The notes: generated by a model not told the origin, from the letters alone. Numbered from the stretch's first letter, positions 1-6,426 are shown. The stretch is DNA of 6,487 nucleotides from Candidatus Sulfopaludibacter sp. SbA3 (GCA_945866285.1 CAMBHC010000160.1:1-6487); one strand, 5' to 3'. A program made the numbers and translations.

Positions 1-572
1 CGCGCCTGCGCATCGAACGTCAGAACGCGCACACGGCCGGTTGCTCCGTAGACCCGAATCGCCATCTGTGGTCCCCGCCGCGCCGCCACGTACAAGGTGC
101 CGCTGGTTGCACTGCCCAACGGGCTGAACGACACCAGCGACGAGTTCCCCATTCGCACCGGGTCGTCGCCCGGCGCCAGTTCCCCGCCTCCTCCGACATC
201 GGCGATCGTCTGATTGATCTGCAGCGACACGCCGCTGGCGTGCTCATCCAACCACTCCGCCATCGTCAGCGCCGGATCGAAGTGACGGTCGATGTCCCTC
301 TGCAGGACGCCGTTGCCGTTGCCGTCGGCGAAGAGCTGGACGGACGTCCGGCCGTCCAGCTCTTGCAGCCGCACCGCGACGACGGCGGAGCGCTTGAGTG
401 CCTCGAGACGGGCGCGTTGCACAGCAGCGGCCAGGTAGTGCGCGCCGACCAGGGTGCGCTCCCGTTCGAGTGTCCCGCCAACCACGGGGACGGCCATACC
501 GGCCATGACCAGGCTGAGTCCCGTGGCCGCCAGCACATCCACGAGCGCCATGCCGCGCGCGCTAGTCACCAC
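1..572 (-). CDS. GspH/FimT-like type IV pilus or type II secretion pseudopilin, 3' end beyond the window
   Basis: This is a partial minor pseudopilin, about 190 residues visible, running off the left edge. Seen: a short leader (MVTSARG) ending in Gly7, then MALVD and a hydrophobic stretch to about residue 31. This is the class III signal cut by prepilin peptidase after Gly. The +5 residue, usually Glu, is Asp12. Residues 83-88 read DGNGNG and 148-162 read FSPLGSATSGTLYVA, both typical of the GspH/FimT fold. The start is one of two adjacent GTG codons (572 or 569) behind AAGG; both overlap the stop of the upstream ComEA-like gene, so coupled translation is likely. Known for the family: minor pilins prime assembly of pilus or secretion filaments in the inner membrane and periplasm. 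The C-terminus cannot be judged. No start appears in standard ATG-only reading because the gene begins with GTG. Confidence 0.85.
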   Translation of the reverse strand, partial: MVTSARGMALVDVLAATGLSLVMAGMAVPVVGGTLERERTLVGAHYLAAAVQRARLEALKRSAVVAVRLQELDGRTSVQLFADGNGNGVLQRDIDRHFDPALTMAEWLDEHASGVSLQINQTIADVGGGGELAPGDDPVRMGNSSLVSFSPLGSATSGTLYVAARRGPQMAIRVYGATGRVRVLTFDAQA

Positions 573-888
573 CGCTGGCCTTTTCGGGCTTGGCCACGTG
601 AATGAGCGGCTTGATCTTCAGGAAGCTCTTCTCGCCAATGCCTTTCACGTTCATCAGCTCCTCGATCTTCTTGAAGCCGCCGTTCTTGGCGCGGTACTCG
701 AGAATGCGCTCGGCCACCTTGCGCCCAATGCCCGGCAGCGTCTCGAGTTGCTCCACGGTGGCTGCGTTGAGGTTCATCGGCGCCTTTCCGGCCACTTGCG
801 CAGGATCTTGCATGAGCGAGGCCCCGGCGGGCGTGCCGGCAAGGAGCAGAGCGCACAGGGCGAGCGTGGTCGACAGGATTGTTCGCAT
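562..888 (-). CDS. Secreted ComEA-like helix-hairpin-helix DNA-binding protein
   Basis: This encodes 108 residues. The start at 888 is chosen because GGAGG lies 7 bases upstream and the protein then opens with a clean signal peptide (MRTILSTTLALCALLLAG, cleavage likely near AGA-S at 21-24). An in-frame start at 939 would put 17 charged residues ahead of it. After the signal the sequence is a tandem helix-hairpin-helix domain, about 38-97, with hairpins LPGIG (51-55) and VKGIG (81-85), and the NLNAAT opening typical of ComEA. Known: ComEA-type proteins bind double-stranded DNA outside the inner membrane and help pull it in during natural transformation. There is no N-terminal SLBB-type region, so this is the short proteobacterial-style form. 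It overlaps the pseudopilin gene downstream, which fits a pilus-assisted DNA-uptake role; that link is inference. Confidence 0.9.
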   Translation of the reverse strand: MRTILSTTLALCALLLAGTPAGASLMQDPAQVAGKAPMNLNAATVEQLETLPGIGRKVAERILEYRAKNGGFKKIEELMNVKGIGEKSFLKIKPLIHVAKPEKASGGD

Positions 889-1302
889 AACGGTTCCTCC
901 AGTTCGTTTCGACATTTTGTGGTCTCGTGATCTGATCAAGTCGCGATGAGTGACTGCGCGGGGAGTTTCGGTGACAACCTACGGTCAGGCGGGCATCAAC
1001 TAGACACCCACGCAGTCACCCTCGCTAGAGCAAGCCGCACGCCCGCTCGTCACCCTCGCCGTAAGTGATTCACCCCTCGCGTCTTGTGGCGATGCCGCCT
1101 GGGTCGCCACCAGGCCAGCCCGCTTGAAGACGACAACCGGGGTTGGCCAGACGGAGTGACACCCCGTGACCGCGGGCGCAAAAGACGGGCATCATCAGGA
1201 CAACCGCGGTTACCGTGGAAGCAACCATCGTTTCAACGGGTGCTCTTACAATCCCCCCTGACTCAGCCGAGGTCTTCGGGCAAGTTGCCCATGAGGATGA
1301 CC
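889..1302. other. Gap between genes with no supported gene
   Basis: This stretch separates the minus-strand ComEA-like gene from the plus-strand remnants. Apart from the ComEA ribosome binding site I see no coding frame with protein-like composition; the open plus-strand frame from 1084 is rich in Arg, Pro and Gln and looks like a chance frame. It contains a 9-base inverted repeat (GTGACTGCG at 950-958, CGCAGTCAC at 1011-1019) and an 11-base direct repeat (GTCACCCTCGC at 1015-1025 and 1049-1059) with a weaker third copy near 1070-1080. No tRNA or known RNA fold was recognised. A promoter for the ComEA-like gene should lie here, but no convincing -35/-10 pair was found. Confidence 0.5.
896..900 (-). 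promoter_or_regulatory. Ribosome binding site of the ComEA-like gene
   Basis: The minus strand reads GGAGG, then a 7-base spacer, then ATG at 888-886. This strong match decides the start in favour of 888 over the upstream in-frame start at 939. Confidence 0.8.
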
Positions 1303-1640
1303 ATGCGGAAACCCAAGTTCCTTTCCGCCAGCGCGCTCGCCTTTGCAGCGGCCACCCTGCTCGACATCACGACCGCGGCGCAGAGCCCCGTCACCGAGCG
1401 GATGTCGCAGTGCTCGCTGGTGTGGGTGGGCAAGGAAGACGCCATCGAGACGTTTCTCGCCGAGGGGATTGACCATTCGCGCGCCTTCACCGACCGCAAG
1501 GACTTGAAGGGCATGGCGATACCCGAGACGTCACGCGCGACATCTTCGCTACCTTTGCTGACGGACAATCGGCGTCACGCCGCCAGGCGGCCTGGGCTCA
1601 CGACGCATCCGCCGGGATTCGTGGACTACCGGAAAGCCTT
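1303..1640 (+). pseudogene. Remnant of a secreted protein with a C-terminal IDHSRAF (kinase-like) motif, internally deleted and frameshifted
   Basis: The ATG at 1303 has GAGG 6 bases upstream and opens a plausible signal peptide (MRKPKFLSASALAFAAATLL). It continues as CSLVWVGKEDAIETFLAEG and then directly as IDHSRAFTDRKDLKGMAIP (IDHS at 1468-1479). In a family of secreted bacterial proteins I recall, the WVGKE..IE.FL stretch lies near the N-terminus and the IDHSRAF stretch near the C-terminus, like the metal-binding Asp segment of HipA or PI3/4-kinase-like folds. The roughly 200 residues expected between them are missing. After 1520 the protein-like reading moves to another frame (RDVTRDIFATFA from 1524), then fades. 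The first frame stays open to 1680 and could still give a 126-residue product, so expression is not excluded. The family assignment is from memory and is moderate at best; decay is better supported than function. Confidence 0.5.
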
Positions 1641-1659
1641 CAGTCGGCGCGGCACATAC

Positions 1660-2100
1660 GGCGCCGGCCAAGCTGGATGAGCCCAACGACCGCGTTCGCA
1701 CGGGAGTGCGACGCCTCGACACGTTCGTGGACCGCCTGGTGGACGAGAAACTGGCGCTCCCCTTTTTCACCCTCCAGGAAATCCTGCAGGTCGTTTCATC
1801 GATGATCACGGACGCGAATACCCTGGTCGCGGCGGCGAAGGCCGCCGGCAGGGAGCCGAGCGGTCGAAGCTGAACGTGCCGGACGACCCCACCGATGGAC
1901 CGTTCCTCCCGCTGCTGCAGCGCTAGGGCGCGGTTCGATTCGTGAGGGGCCACACGCCGACCCCGTCGCACCGAATCACCGTCCGCTTCGGCGGACGAGC
2001 GATCCTGATCGATACCGGGATGTTGAGTTCTTAGCAGGGCCGCGCGTCAGCCCTGCAGATCGAGGGTGACGCGCTCACGGCGATCTACGCGGATGGGCCG
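1660..2100 (+). pseudogene. Degenerate C-terminal remnant of a calcineurin-like metallophosphoesterase
   Basis: Protein-like sequence runs in two plus-strand frames. One frame reads LDEPNDRVRTGVRRLDTF, then EKLALPFFTLQEILQVV and NTLVAAAKAAG, and stops at TGA 1871-1873. The other takes over near 1855 with ERSKLNVPDDPTDGPF, meets TAG at 1924-1926, then reads GAVRFVRGHTPTPSHRITV, FGGRAILIDTGMLSS, TAG at 2032-2034, and QGRASALQIEGDALTAIY. GHTP followed by IDTG and a final TAIY is the C-terminal signature of PPP-type metallophosphoesterases, where the GHT histidine binds metal. The N-terminal GDxHG and GNH blocks are absent. With one frameshift and two in-frame stops no working enzyme can be made. 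The right end overlaps the 3' end of the minus-strand epimerase by about 16 bases. The left edge is uncertain, and the segment before 1855 is assigned to this remnant with less confidence than the part after it. Confidence 0.7.
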
Positions 2101-3029
2101 ATGCCGCTGGCGGTCGCGAACCAGGCGACGGTCTGGCGCAGCCCTTCTTCCAGCATCACGGCAGGACGGTAACCGAGCAGGCGCTCGGCCTTGGCGATGT
2201 CGGCCTGGGAATCGCGCACGTCTCCCATGCGCCCTTCCTGGTAGACCGGCTCGACGTCCGAGCCGACAATTTTCTTCAGCGTCGCCAGCAACTCGTTGAG
2301 CGAGACCCGTCCACCGGTCGCGACGTTGAACACTTCCCCGCCGACGGCCGGCGCCTCGGCCGCACGCAGCACGCCATCCACGACGTTGGCCACAAACGTG
2401 AAGTCGCGCGTCTGGCCACCATCACCGTAGATGACCGGGCGGGTGCCTTCGAGCAGCGCCTTGATGAACAGCGAGATCACGCCCGAGTACGGCGAGCTCG
2501 GATCTTGCCGCGGCCCAAACACGTTGAAGTAGCGCGTCGTGACCACCTCGAGGCCGTAGAGGCGCGTGAACATCTGGCCGTATTGCTCGCTGACCAGCTT
2601 CTGCAACGCGTACGGCGTCATCGGCTTGGTCGGCATGTCTTCGCGCTTGGGCAGGGTCGGCTGATCGCCGTAGACCGATGACGACCCGGCGAACACCACC
2701 CGCTTGACGCCGGCGTCGCGCGCGGCGAGCAGGATGTTGAGCATGCCGTCGACGTTCGCGCGATGCGACTCGCGCGGGTTCTTGACCGAGCGCGGCACCG
2801 ACGGAATGGCCGCCTGGTGCAGCACGTAATCCACCCCCTGCACCGCGGCGTTGGCGACCGCGGCTTCAGCCAGATCGCCGTGGGTGAACTCGACGCCGGG
2901 CTGCAGGTTGCGTTCGAAGCCGGTAATCAGGCTGTCGACAACGCGAACCCGGTGACCGCGCGCGACCAGGGCCGAGGACAAGTGCGATCCGATGAAGCCG
3001 GCGCCACCGGTAACAAGGTATGTAGACAT
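2085..3029 (-). CDS. NAD-dependent UDP-sugar epimerase (extended short-chain dehydrogenase)
   Basis: This is a full-length 314-residue protein of the GalE/WbpP group. Seen: the NAD-binding TGGAGFIGS at 7-15, an acidic residue after strand 2 (VVDSL, 30-34), HQAAIPSV at 71-78, the catalytic SSS at 116-118 with Tyr140-x3-Lys144 (YALQK), RYFNVFGPRQDP at 166-177, and GDGGQTRDFTFVANVVDG at 202-219. Known: these cytoplasmic enzymes invert C4 of UDP-glucose/galactose or their N-acetyl forms through a 4-keto intermediate, supplying sugars for surface polysaccharides. The HQAAIPSVPRSV and FGPRQDP stretches favour the WbpP-like UDP-GlcNAc/GalNAc type, but substrate cannot be fixed from sequence alone. 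The ATG at 3029 has only a close GGAG and a distant AGGAAG. It sits 40 bases after rnpB with no clear terminator between. The last seven residues (SGIGPSA) look like an extension beyond the core. Confidence 0.93.
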   Translation of the reverse strand: MSTYLVTGGAGFIGSHLSSALVARGHRVRVVDSLITGFERNLQPGVEFTHGDLAEAAVANAAVQGVDYVLHQAAIPSVPRSVKNPRESHRANVDGMLNILLAARDAGVKRVVFAGSSSVYGDQPTLPKREDMPTKPMTPYALQKLVSEQYGQMFTRLYGLEVVTTRYFNVFGPRQDPSSPYSGVISLFIKALLEGTRPVIYGDGGQTRDFTFVANVVDGVLRAAEAPAVGGEVFNVATGGRVSLNELLATLKKIVGSDVEPVYQEGRMGDVRDSQADIAKAERLLGYRPAVMLEEGLRQTVAWFATASGIGPSA

Positions 3030-3068
3030 GCTCCGTTTCGTTCTTCCTGATTCGCTCGATCGGTAAGT

Positions 3069-3488
3069 GCCGCAGTGAGCCTATAAGCCGAATTCTGTCC
3101 CACGGCGCCCTTGCGGGCGTCGCGAGGATAATCATTCCTCTAGCCCCGACATTGCTGGCGGGATCGAGCAACCTACCCGGAGACCTCAGGCGGGCCGCCT
3201 GTGGTGATCCCCCGTGAGGGGGGCCGCGTCTCCCTATTTGGTCTTGCTCCGTGCGGGGTTTGGCCTGCCACGCTTGTTACCAAGCGTGCGGTGGGCTCTT
3301 ACCCCACCATTTCACCCTTACCCAAGTTGCCTCAGGCGGTATATTTTCTGTGCCACTGTCCGTCGGGTCGCCCCGCCCGGGAATTACCCGGCGCACTGCC
3401 CTGTGGAGTTCGGACTTTCCTCTCCCGCCAGCACTTCTCACCTTGCGGCGAGGTTACTGATGGCAGCGATTACCCGGCTCACTGCGGC
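3069..3488 (-). ncRNA. rnpB: RNase P RNA, bacterial class A
   Basis: This is the catalytic RNA that trims the 5' leader from precursor tRNAs. On the minus strand the landmarks come in order: GAGGAAAGTCC (3422-3412), ACAGAAAATATACCGCC (3351-3335), GGTAAGAGCCCACCGC (3303-3288), GGAGCAAGACCAAATAGGG near 3251-3233, GGGTAGGTTGCT near 3180-3169, and CAGAATTCGGCTTATAGG at 3097-3080. The ends are set by a perfect 12-bp P1 helix, GCCGCAGTGAGC (3488-3477) with GCTCACTGCGGC (3080-3069). P3 is capped by a GCAA tetraloop, as is a 3' hairpin near 3103-3120. At about 420 nt it is somewhat longer than E. coli (377), partly through a CCCCC-TCAC-GGGGG hairpin near 3205-3220. The L15 loop lacks the usual GGU. 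It starts 6 bases after the stop of the regulator gene. Open frames on either strand here are chance. Confidence 0.97.
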
Positions 3489-3494
3489 GAAGAT

Positions 3495-4904
3495 CTAGTT
3501 TCCGTCTTTCTCCTGCGAAATCTGGTACTGCTCGAGTTTCTTATACAGATTGCTGCGCGGCGTATCGATCACCTCGGCGGTCTTCGAGATGTTCCATCCA
3601 TTCTCTCTCAGCTTGGCCACCAGGTACGAACGTTCCGAGCCGGACTTGAATTCCTGCAACGTGGTCGCGTCCAGCCATGACGGCGCCCCGTGGGTCGCCG
3701 CCACCACGCCTTCGGTGCCGGCCAGCATGGGCGCGTCGCCGCGAATGGCGCCGCCCTCGGGAATGTCGCGCGCATCGATGGCCTCGGCGCTGGTCATGAT
3801 CATCAGGCGCTCGACGAAGTTGCGCAGTTCGCGGATGTTGCCGCGCCAGTGTTGCTGCTTCAGGCGTTCCATGGCGGAGGCGGTGAACGTCTTGCGATGG
3901 AAGTTGTTGTCGCGCGCAAAGAGATCGGCAAAGTGCCGCACCAGCGACGGGATGTCGTCGCGCCGTTCGCGCAGCGCCGGCACATGGATCGGGACGACGT
4001 TCAACCGATAGAACAGGTCTTCGCGAAAAGTGCGACGATCGATCTCTTCCTCGAGATTCTTGTTGGTGGCGGCAATCACCCGGACGTCGACCTTGATAAT
4101 GCGGTTGCTGCCGAGCCGTTCCAGTTCCTGCTCCTGCAACACGCGCAGCACCTTGGCCTGCGTCTTCAGGCTCATGTCGCCAATCTCGTCGAGGAACATC
4201 GTGCCCCGGTCCGCCTGCTCGAACTTGCCGATCTGCCGATCGGTGGCGCCCGTGAACGAGCCCTTTTCGTGGCCGAACAGCTCCGACTCGATCAACTCGT
4301 CGGGAATGGCGGCGCAGTTGACCTGCACGAACGCGCCCTCGCGGCGCAGGCTCTCGCGGTGAATGCCGCGCGCCACCAGCTCTTTGCCGACGCCGCTCTC
4401 GCCCCAGATCAGGACGGTGGCATTGGTCGGCGCCGCCTTTTGGATGGCGCTGCGCACCGACGCCAACATCGGTGAGTCACCGACGATCTGGTACTTCTTC
4501 TCGGCATCGCGGCGATAACTCTTGTTCTCGGTTTTGATGCGGCGGGTGTCGACCGCGTTGCGCACGGTCACCAGGATGCGGTCTTGCTCCAGCGGCTTGC
4601 CGATGAAATCGAAAGCCCCGAGCTTGGTGGCCTTCACGGCCGTGGCCATGTCGGCATGCCCCGAAATCACGACGATCGGCGTGGTCTCGACCATGTGCTC
4701 GAGCTTCTGCAGCACTTCAAGGCCGTCCATGCCTGGCATCTTGATGTCCAGGAACACCAGGTCCGGCGCTTCCCGTTCCACCAGCTTGACGCCTTCGTCG
4801 CCGGTGGCCGCGAGCATCACTTCGTAGCCCTCGTACTCGAGGACCATCTTCAACGAGTCGCGAATGGCCGACTCGTCATCGATCACGAGGATGCGTGGTT
4901 TCAC
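3495..4904 (-). CDS. NtrC/NtrX-type sigma-54-dependent response regulator
   Basis: This is a full 469-residue three-domain activator. Receiver, 1-120: acidic pair Asp9-Asp10, phospho-acceptor Asp53 (LVFLDIKMP), Ser81 and Lys103 (GKP). AAA+ domain, about 138-370: Walker A GESGVGKE 168-175, sigma-54 contact loop GSFTGA 215-220 (a common variant of GAFTGA), Walker B FLDEIGD 237-243, arginine residues in FREDLFYRL. Fis-type helix-turn-helix, about 420-465, ending SNLYKKLEQYQI. Known: when phosphorylated, such proteins form rings that hydrolyse ATP to open sigma-54 promoters. All key residues are present, so it should be active. The start is GTG at 4904, with GGAG 5 bases before it and a GTGA overlap with the htrA stop. 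No histidine kinase is adjacent; the partner here is a periplasmic protease. The target genes cannot be told, and AtoC/ZraR-like or NtrX-like names would be equally loose. Confidence 0.95.
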   Translation of the reverse strand: MKPRILVIDDESAIRDSLKMVLEYEGYEVMLAATGDEGVKLVEREAPDLVFLDIKMPGMDGLEVLQKLEHMVETTPIVVISGHADMATAVKATKLGAFDFIGKPLEQDRILVTVRNAVDTRRIKTENKSYRRDAEKKYQIVGDSPMLASVRSAIQKAAPTNATVLIWGESGVGKELVARGIHRESLRREGAFVQVNCAAIPDELIESELFGHEKGSFTGATDRQIGKFEQADRGTMFLDEIGDMSLKTQAKVLRVLQEQELERLGSNRIIKVDVRVIAATNKNLEEEIDRRTFREDLFYRLNVVPIHVPALRERRDDIPSLVRHFADLFARDNNFHRKTFTASAMERLKQQHWRGNIRELRNFVERLMIMTSAEAIDARDIPEGGAIRGDAPMLAGTEGVVAATHGAPSWLDATTLQEFKSGSERSYLVAKLRENGWNISKTAEVIDTPRSNLYKKLEQYQISQEKDGN

Positions 4905-6406
4905 CGCGACTCCAGGCGCACGGTGCGGATCGCCCGAGCGTCGGCATCCGGGTCGTACAGGTAGACGGCGAGGACGTCACCGCTGCCGGCGGCGCCGACC
5001 ACGCGGCGGAAGCCGGCAATCGAGTTCACCGGCTGCCGGTTGATCTCGAGAATGATCGCGCCTCGCTCAATACCGGCATCGTATGCCACCGACAGTGGCT
5101 CCACTCGCTGCACCAGCAACCCGGTCATGCCTGAGGGAATGTCGAAGCGATGCGCGTTGCTGCCGTCGATCTCGATCAGGCTCAAGCCCAGCTCTCCCGG
5201 GCCCGTGCGCTGCGTCGAACGCTCCACCGGCGAGACCGTTCGGTCAAGCGCGCGTTGCGGGCGTTCAGCCAGCTTCAGCGTCACGCCACGCGCACGGCCA
5301 TCGCGCACGAATTCCAGCTGCGCGATGGTGCCTGGCTGACGTGAGGCGATCTCGCGGGTCAGGCTGTCGTGCGTGCGCACCGGTTCGCCATCGACCGCGG
5401 TAATCACATCGTAGGGCCGCAGGCCGGCCCGCGCGCCGGGCGAGCCGGCCGTCACGTCCTGCACCAGCGCGCCATCACCGCGCGCCAACTTGAGCGAGAC
5501 CTGGAGATCCGGGTCCACGTCGCGCAACGTCACGCCGAGATAGCCGCGTTCGACACGGCCGCGGGCTTTCAACTGCGGCAAGACGCCGCGCGCCTGGTTG
5601 ATCGGCACCGCAAACCCGATGTTGTTGGCCTGGCGGCTGATCGCCGAGTTGATGCCAATCACCTGCCCGCGGCTGTTGATCAACGGTCCGCCGCTGTTGC
5701 CGAAACTGATGGCGGCGTCGGTCTGGATGTAGTTATCGAGGCTCGAGTCGAACAGCTTGCGGCCGATGAAACTGACTACGCCCACGGTGACGGTGTGCTC
5801 GTAGGCCAGTGGATTGCCGATGGCGCACACCCATTCCCCCACCCGCAAGGCATTCGAATCGCCGAGGGTGGCCGAGGGAAACGGCGTGGGGCCCGAAATC
5901 TTGATCAGGGCGATGTCGGTGTCGGGGTCTGACCCGACCACGTCAGCGCGGAGGCTGCGGCCGTCCGCCAGTTTGACGGTGAGGCGCTCGGCCCCCTCGA
6001 TCACATGGTGGTTGGTCAGGATGAACCCGGACGGATCGATCAGGAAGCCCGTGCCGGTCCCCCGGCGCGGCACATCGGCGCCGCGACGGCCCTGCTCGAA
6101 GGGGTCGCCATCACCTTGCGCGCCGTCCTGCATCAACTGCCGGGCGCGGCGGCTGCGCGCGCTCGCGTCGATGTTGACGACGGCCGGATTCAGCTTGGCG
6201 GCGATGTCGGCAAAGTTGATCGCGCCGGCCGGCGCGGCCGAGGCCTGGCTGGCACGGACGGTCACCGGCGCGGGCGCGCTCGACGCCGCACCAGCCGGTG
6301 GGCGATTCGTATCGGCCGGCAGCCGCGGCATCGACAGGATGATGCCCAGCAGGATGCCGATGATGCCGGTCAGCGTGGCGGTAATCCAAGCGAACTGCCG
6401 CGTCAT
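4901..6406 (-). CDS. HtrA/DegP-type periplasmic serine protease with two PDZ domains
   Basis: This is a 501-residue Do-type protease. Seen: a hydrophobic N-terminal segment at about 7-26 with no crisp signal peptidase site, so a membrane anchor is as likely as a cleaved signal; a Pro/Ala-rich linker to about 62; the trypsin-like domain about 64-280 with His134 (TNHHVI), Asp164 (DIALIKI) and Ser238 (GNSGGPL); PDZ1 about 286-375 (RGYLGVTL opening); PDZ2 about 404-498 (ELGLSLIEI opening). A DPFE motif at 101-104 matches the LA loop of DegP relatives. Known: these proteins act in the periplasm as protease and chaperone on misfolded envelope proteins, with PDZ domains binding substrate C-termini. 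The triad is complete. Start ATG at 6406 is preceded by GGGG at 5 bases and a TATAAT just upstream. The stop overlaps the regulator start by four bases, suggesting envelope-stress coupling. DegP, DegQ and DegS-like roles cannot be separated. Confidence 0.95.
   Translation of the reverse strand: MTRQFAWITATLTGIIGILLGIILSMPRLPADTNRPPAGAASSAPAPVTVRASQASAAPAGAINFADIAAKLNPAVVNIDASARSRRARQLMQDGAQGDGDPFEQGRRGADVPRRGTGTGFLIDPSGFILTNHHVIEGAERLTVKLADGRSLRADVVGSDPDTDIALIKISGPTPFPSATLGDSNALRVGEWVCAIGNPLAYEHTVTVGVVSFIGRKLFDSSLDNYIQTDAAISFGNSGGPLINSRGQVIGINSAISRQANNIGFAVPINQARGVLPQLKARGRVERGYLGVTLRDVDPDLQVSLKLARGDGALVQDVTAGSPGARAGLRPYDVITAVDGEPVRTHDSLTREIASRQPGTIAQLEFVRDGRARGVTLKLAERPQRALDRTVSPVERSTQRTGPGELGLSLIEIDGSNAHRFDIPSGMTGLLVQRVEPLSVAYDAGIERGAIILEINRQPVNSIAGFRRVVGAAGSGDVLAVYLYDPDADARAIRTVRLESR
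4910..4913 (-). promoter_or_regulatory. Ribosome binding site of the response regulator, inside htrA
   Basis: The minus strand reads CTGGAGTCGCGGTGAAA: GGAG, a 5-base spacer, then GTG. It supports the GTG start that overlaps the htrA TGA stop, and lies within the last codons of htrA. Confidence 0.65.
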
Positions 6407-6411
6407 GATGT

Positions 6412-6426
6412 CCCCATTATATGGGG
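6412..6426 (-). promoter_or_regulatory. Candidate -10 box of htrA within a near-palindrome
   Basis: The minus strand reads CCCCATATAATGGGG, with a perfect TATAAT at 6421-6416 flanked by CCCCAT/ATGGGG arms (6 bp around TAT). A start of transcription about 7 bases on would fall 2 or 3 bases before the htrA ATG, giving an almost leaderless mRNA. Alternatively the GGGG (6415-6412) is a weak ribosome binding site, 5 bases from the ATG, on a longer transcript. No good -35 hexamer lies at 16-18 bases. The symmetry could also serve a regulator. Confidence 0.4.

Noticed and set aside
1247..1252. TACAAT as a -10 box for the 1303 remnant
   Set aside because: No acceptable -35 hexamer at 16-18 bases, and the gene it would serve is broken; too weak to list.
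1549..1971. 140-codon minus-strand open frame
   Set aside because: It is Arg- and Ser-rich with no motif, and lies opposite the phosphoesterase remnant, which explains the sequence better.
1981..1996. Perfect hairpin GTCCGC-TTCG-GCGGAC, a possible terminator for the epimerase
   Set aside because: It lies within codons for the VRFGG stretch of the phosphoesterase remnant and has no T-run on the minus-strand side, so a chance coding palindrome is simpler.
3201..3680. Long plus-strand open frames across the RNase P RNA region, including one of 159 codons
   Set aside because: They lie over rnpB and the end of the regulator gene; the codons follow RNA structure and antisense coding, and no protein motif is present.
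3690..4475. 261-codon plus-strand open frame
   Set aside because: It is antisense to the AAA+ domain of the sigma-54 regulator, with composition expected of a GC-rich shadow frame.
6402..6417. Tiny upstream frame ATG GGG ACA TCA TGA overlapping the htrA start by ATGA
   Set aside because: Four codons with no ribosome binding site of their own; such overlaps arise by chance and cannot be supported from sequence.
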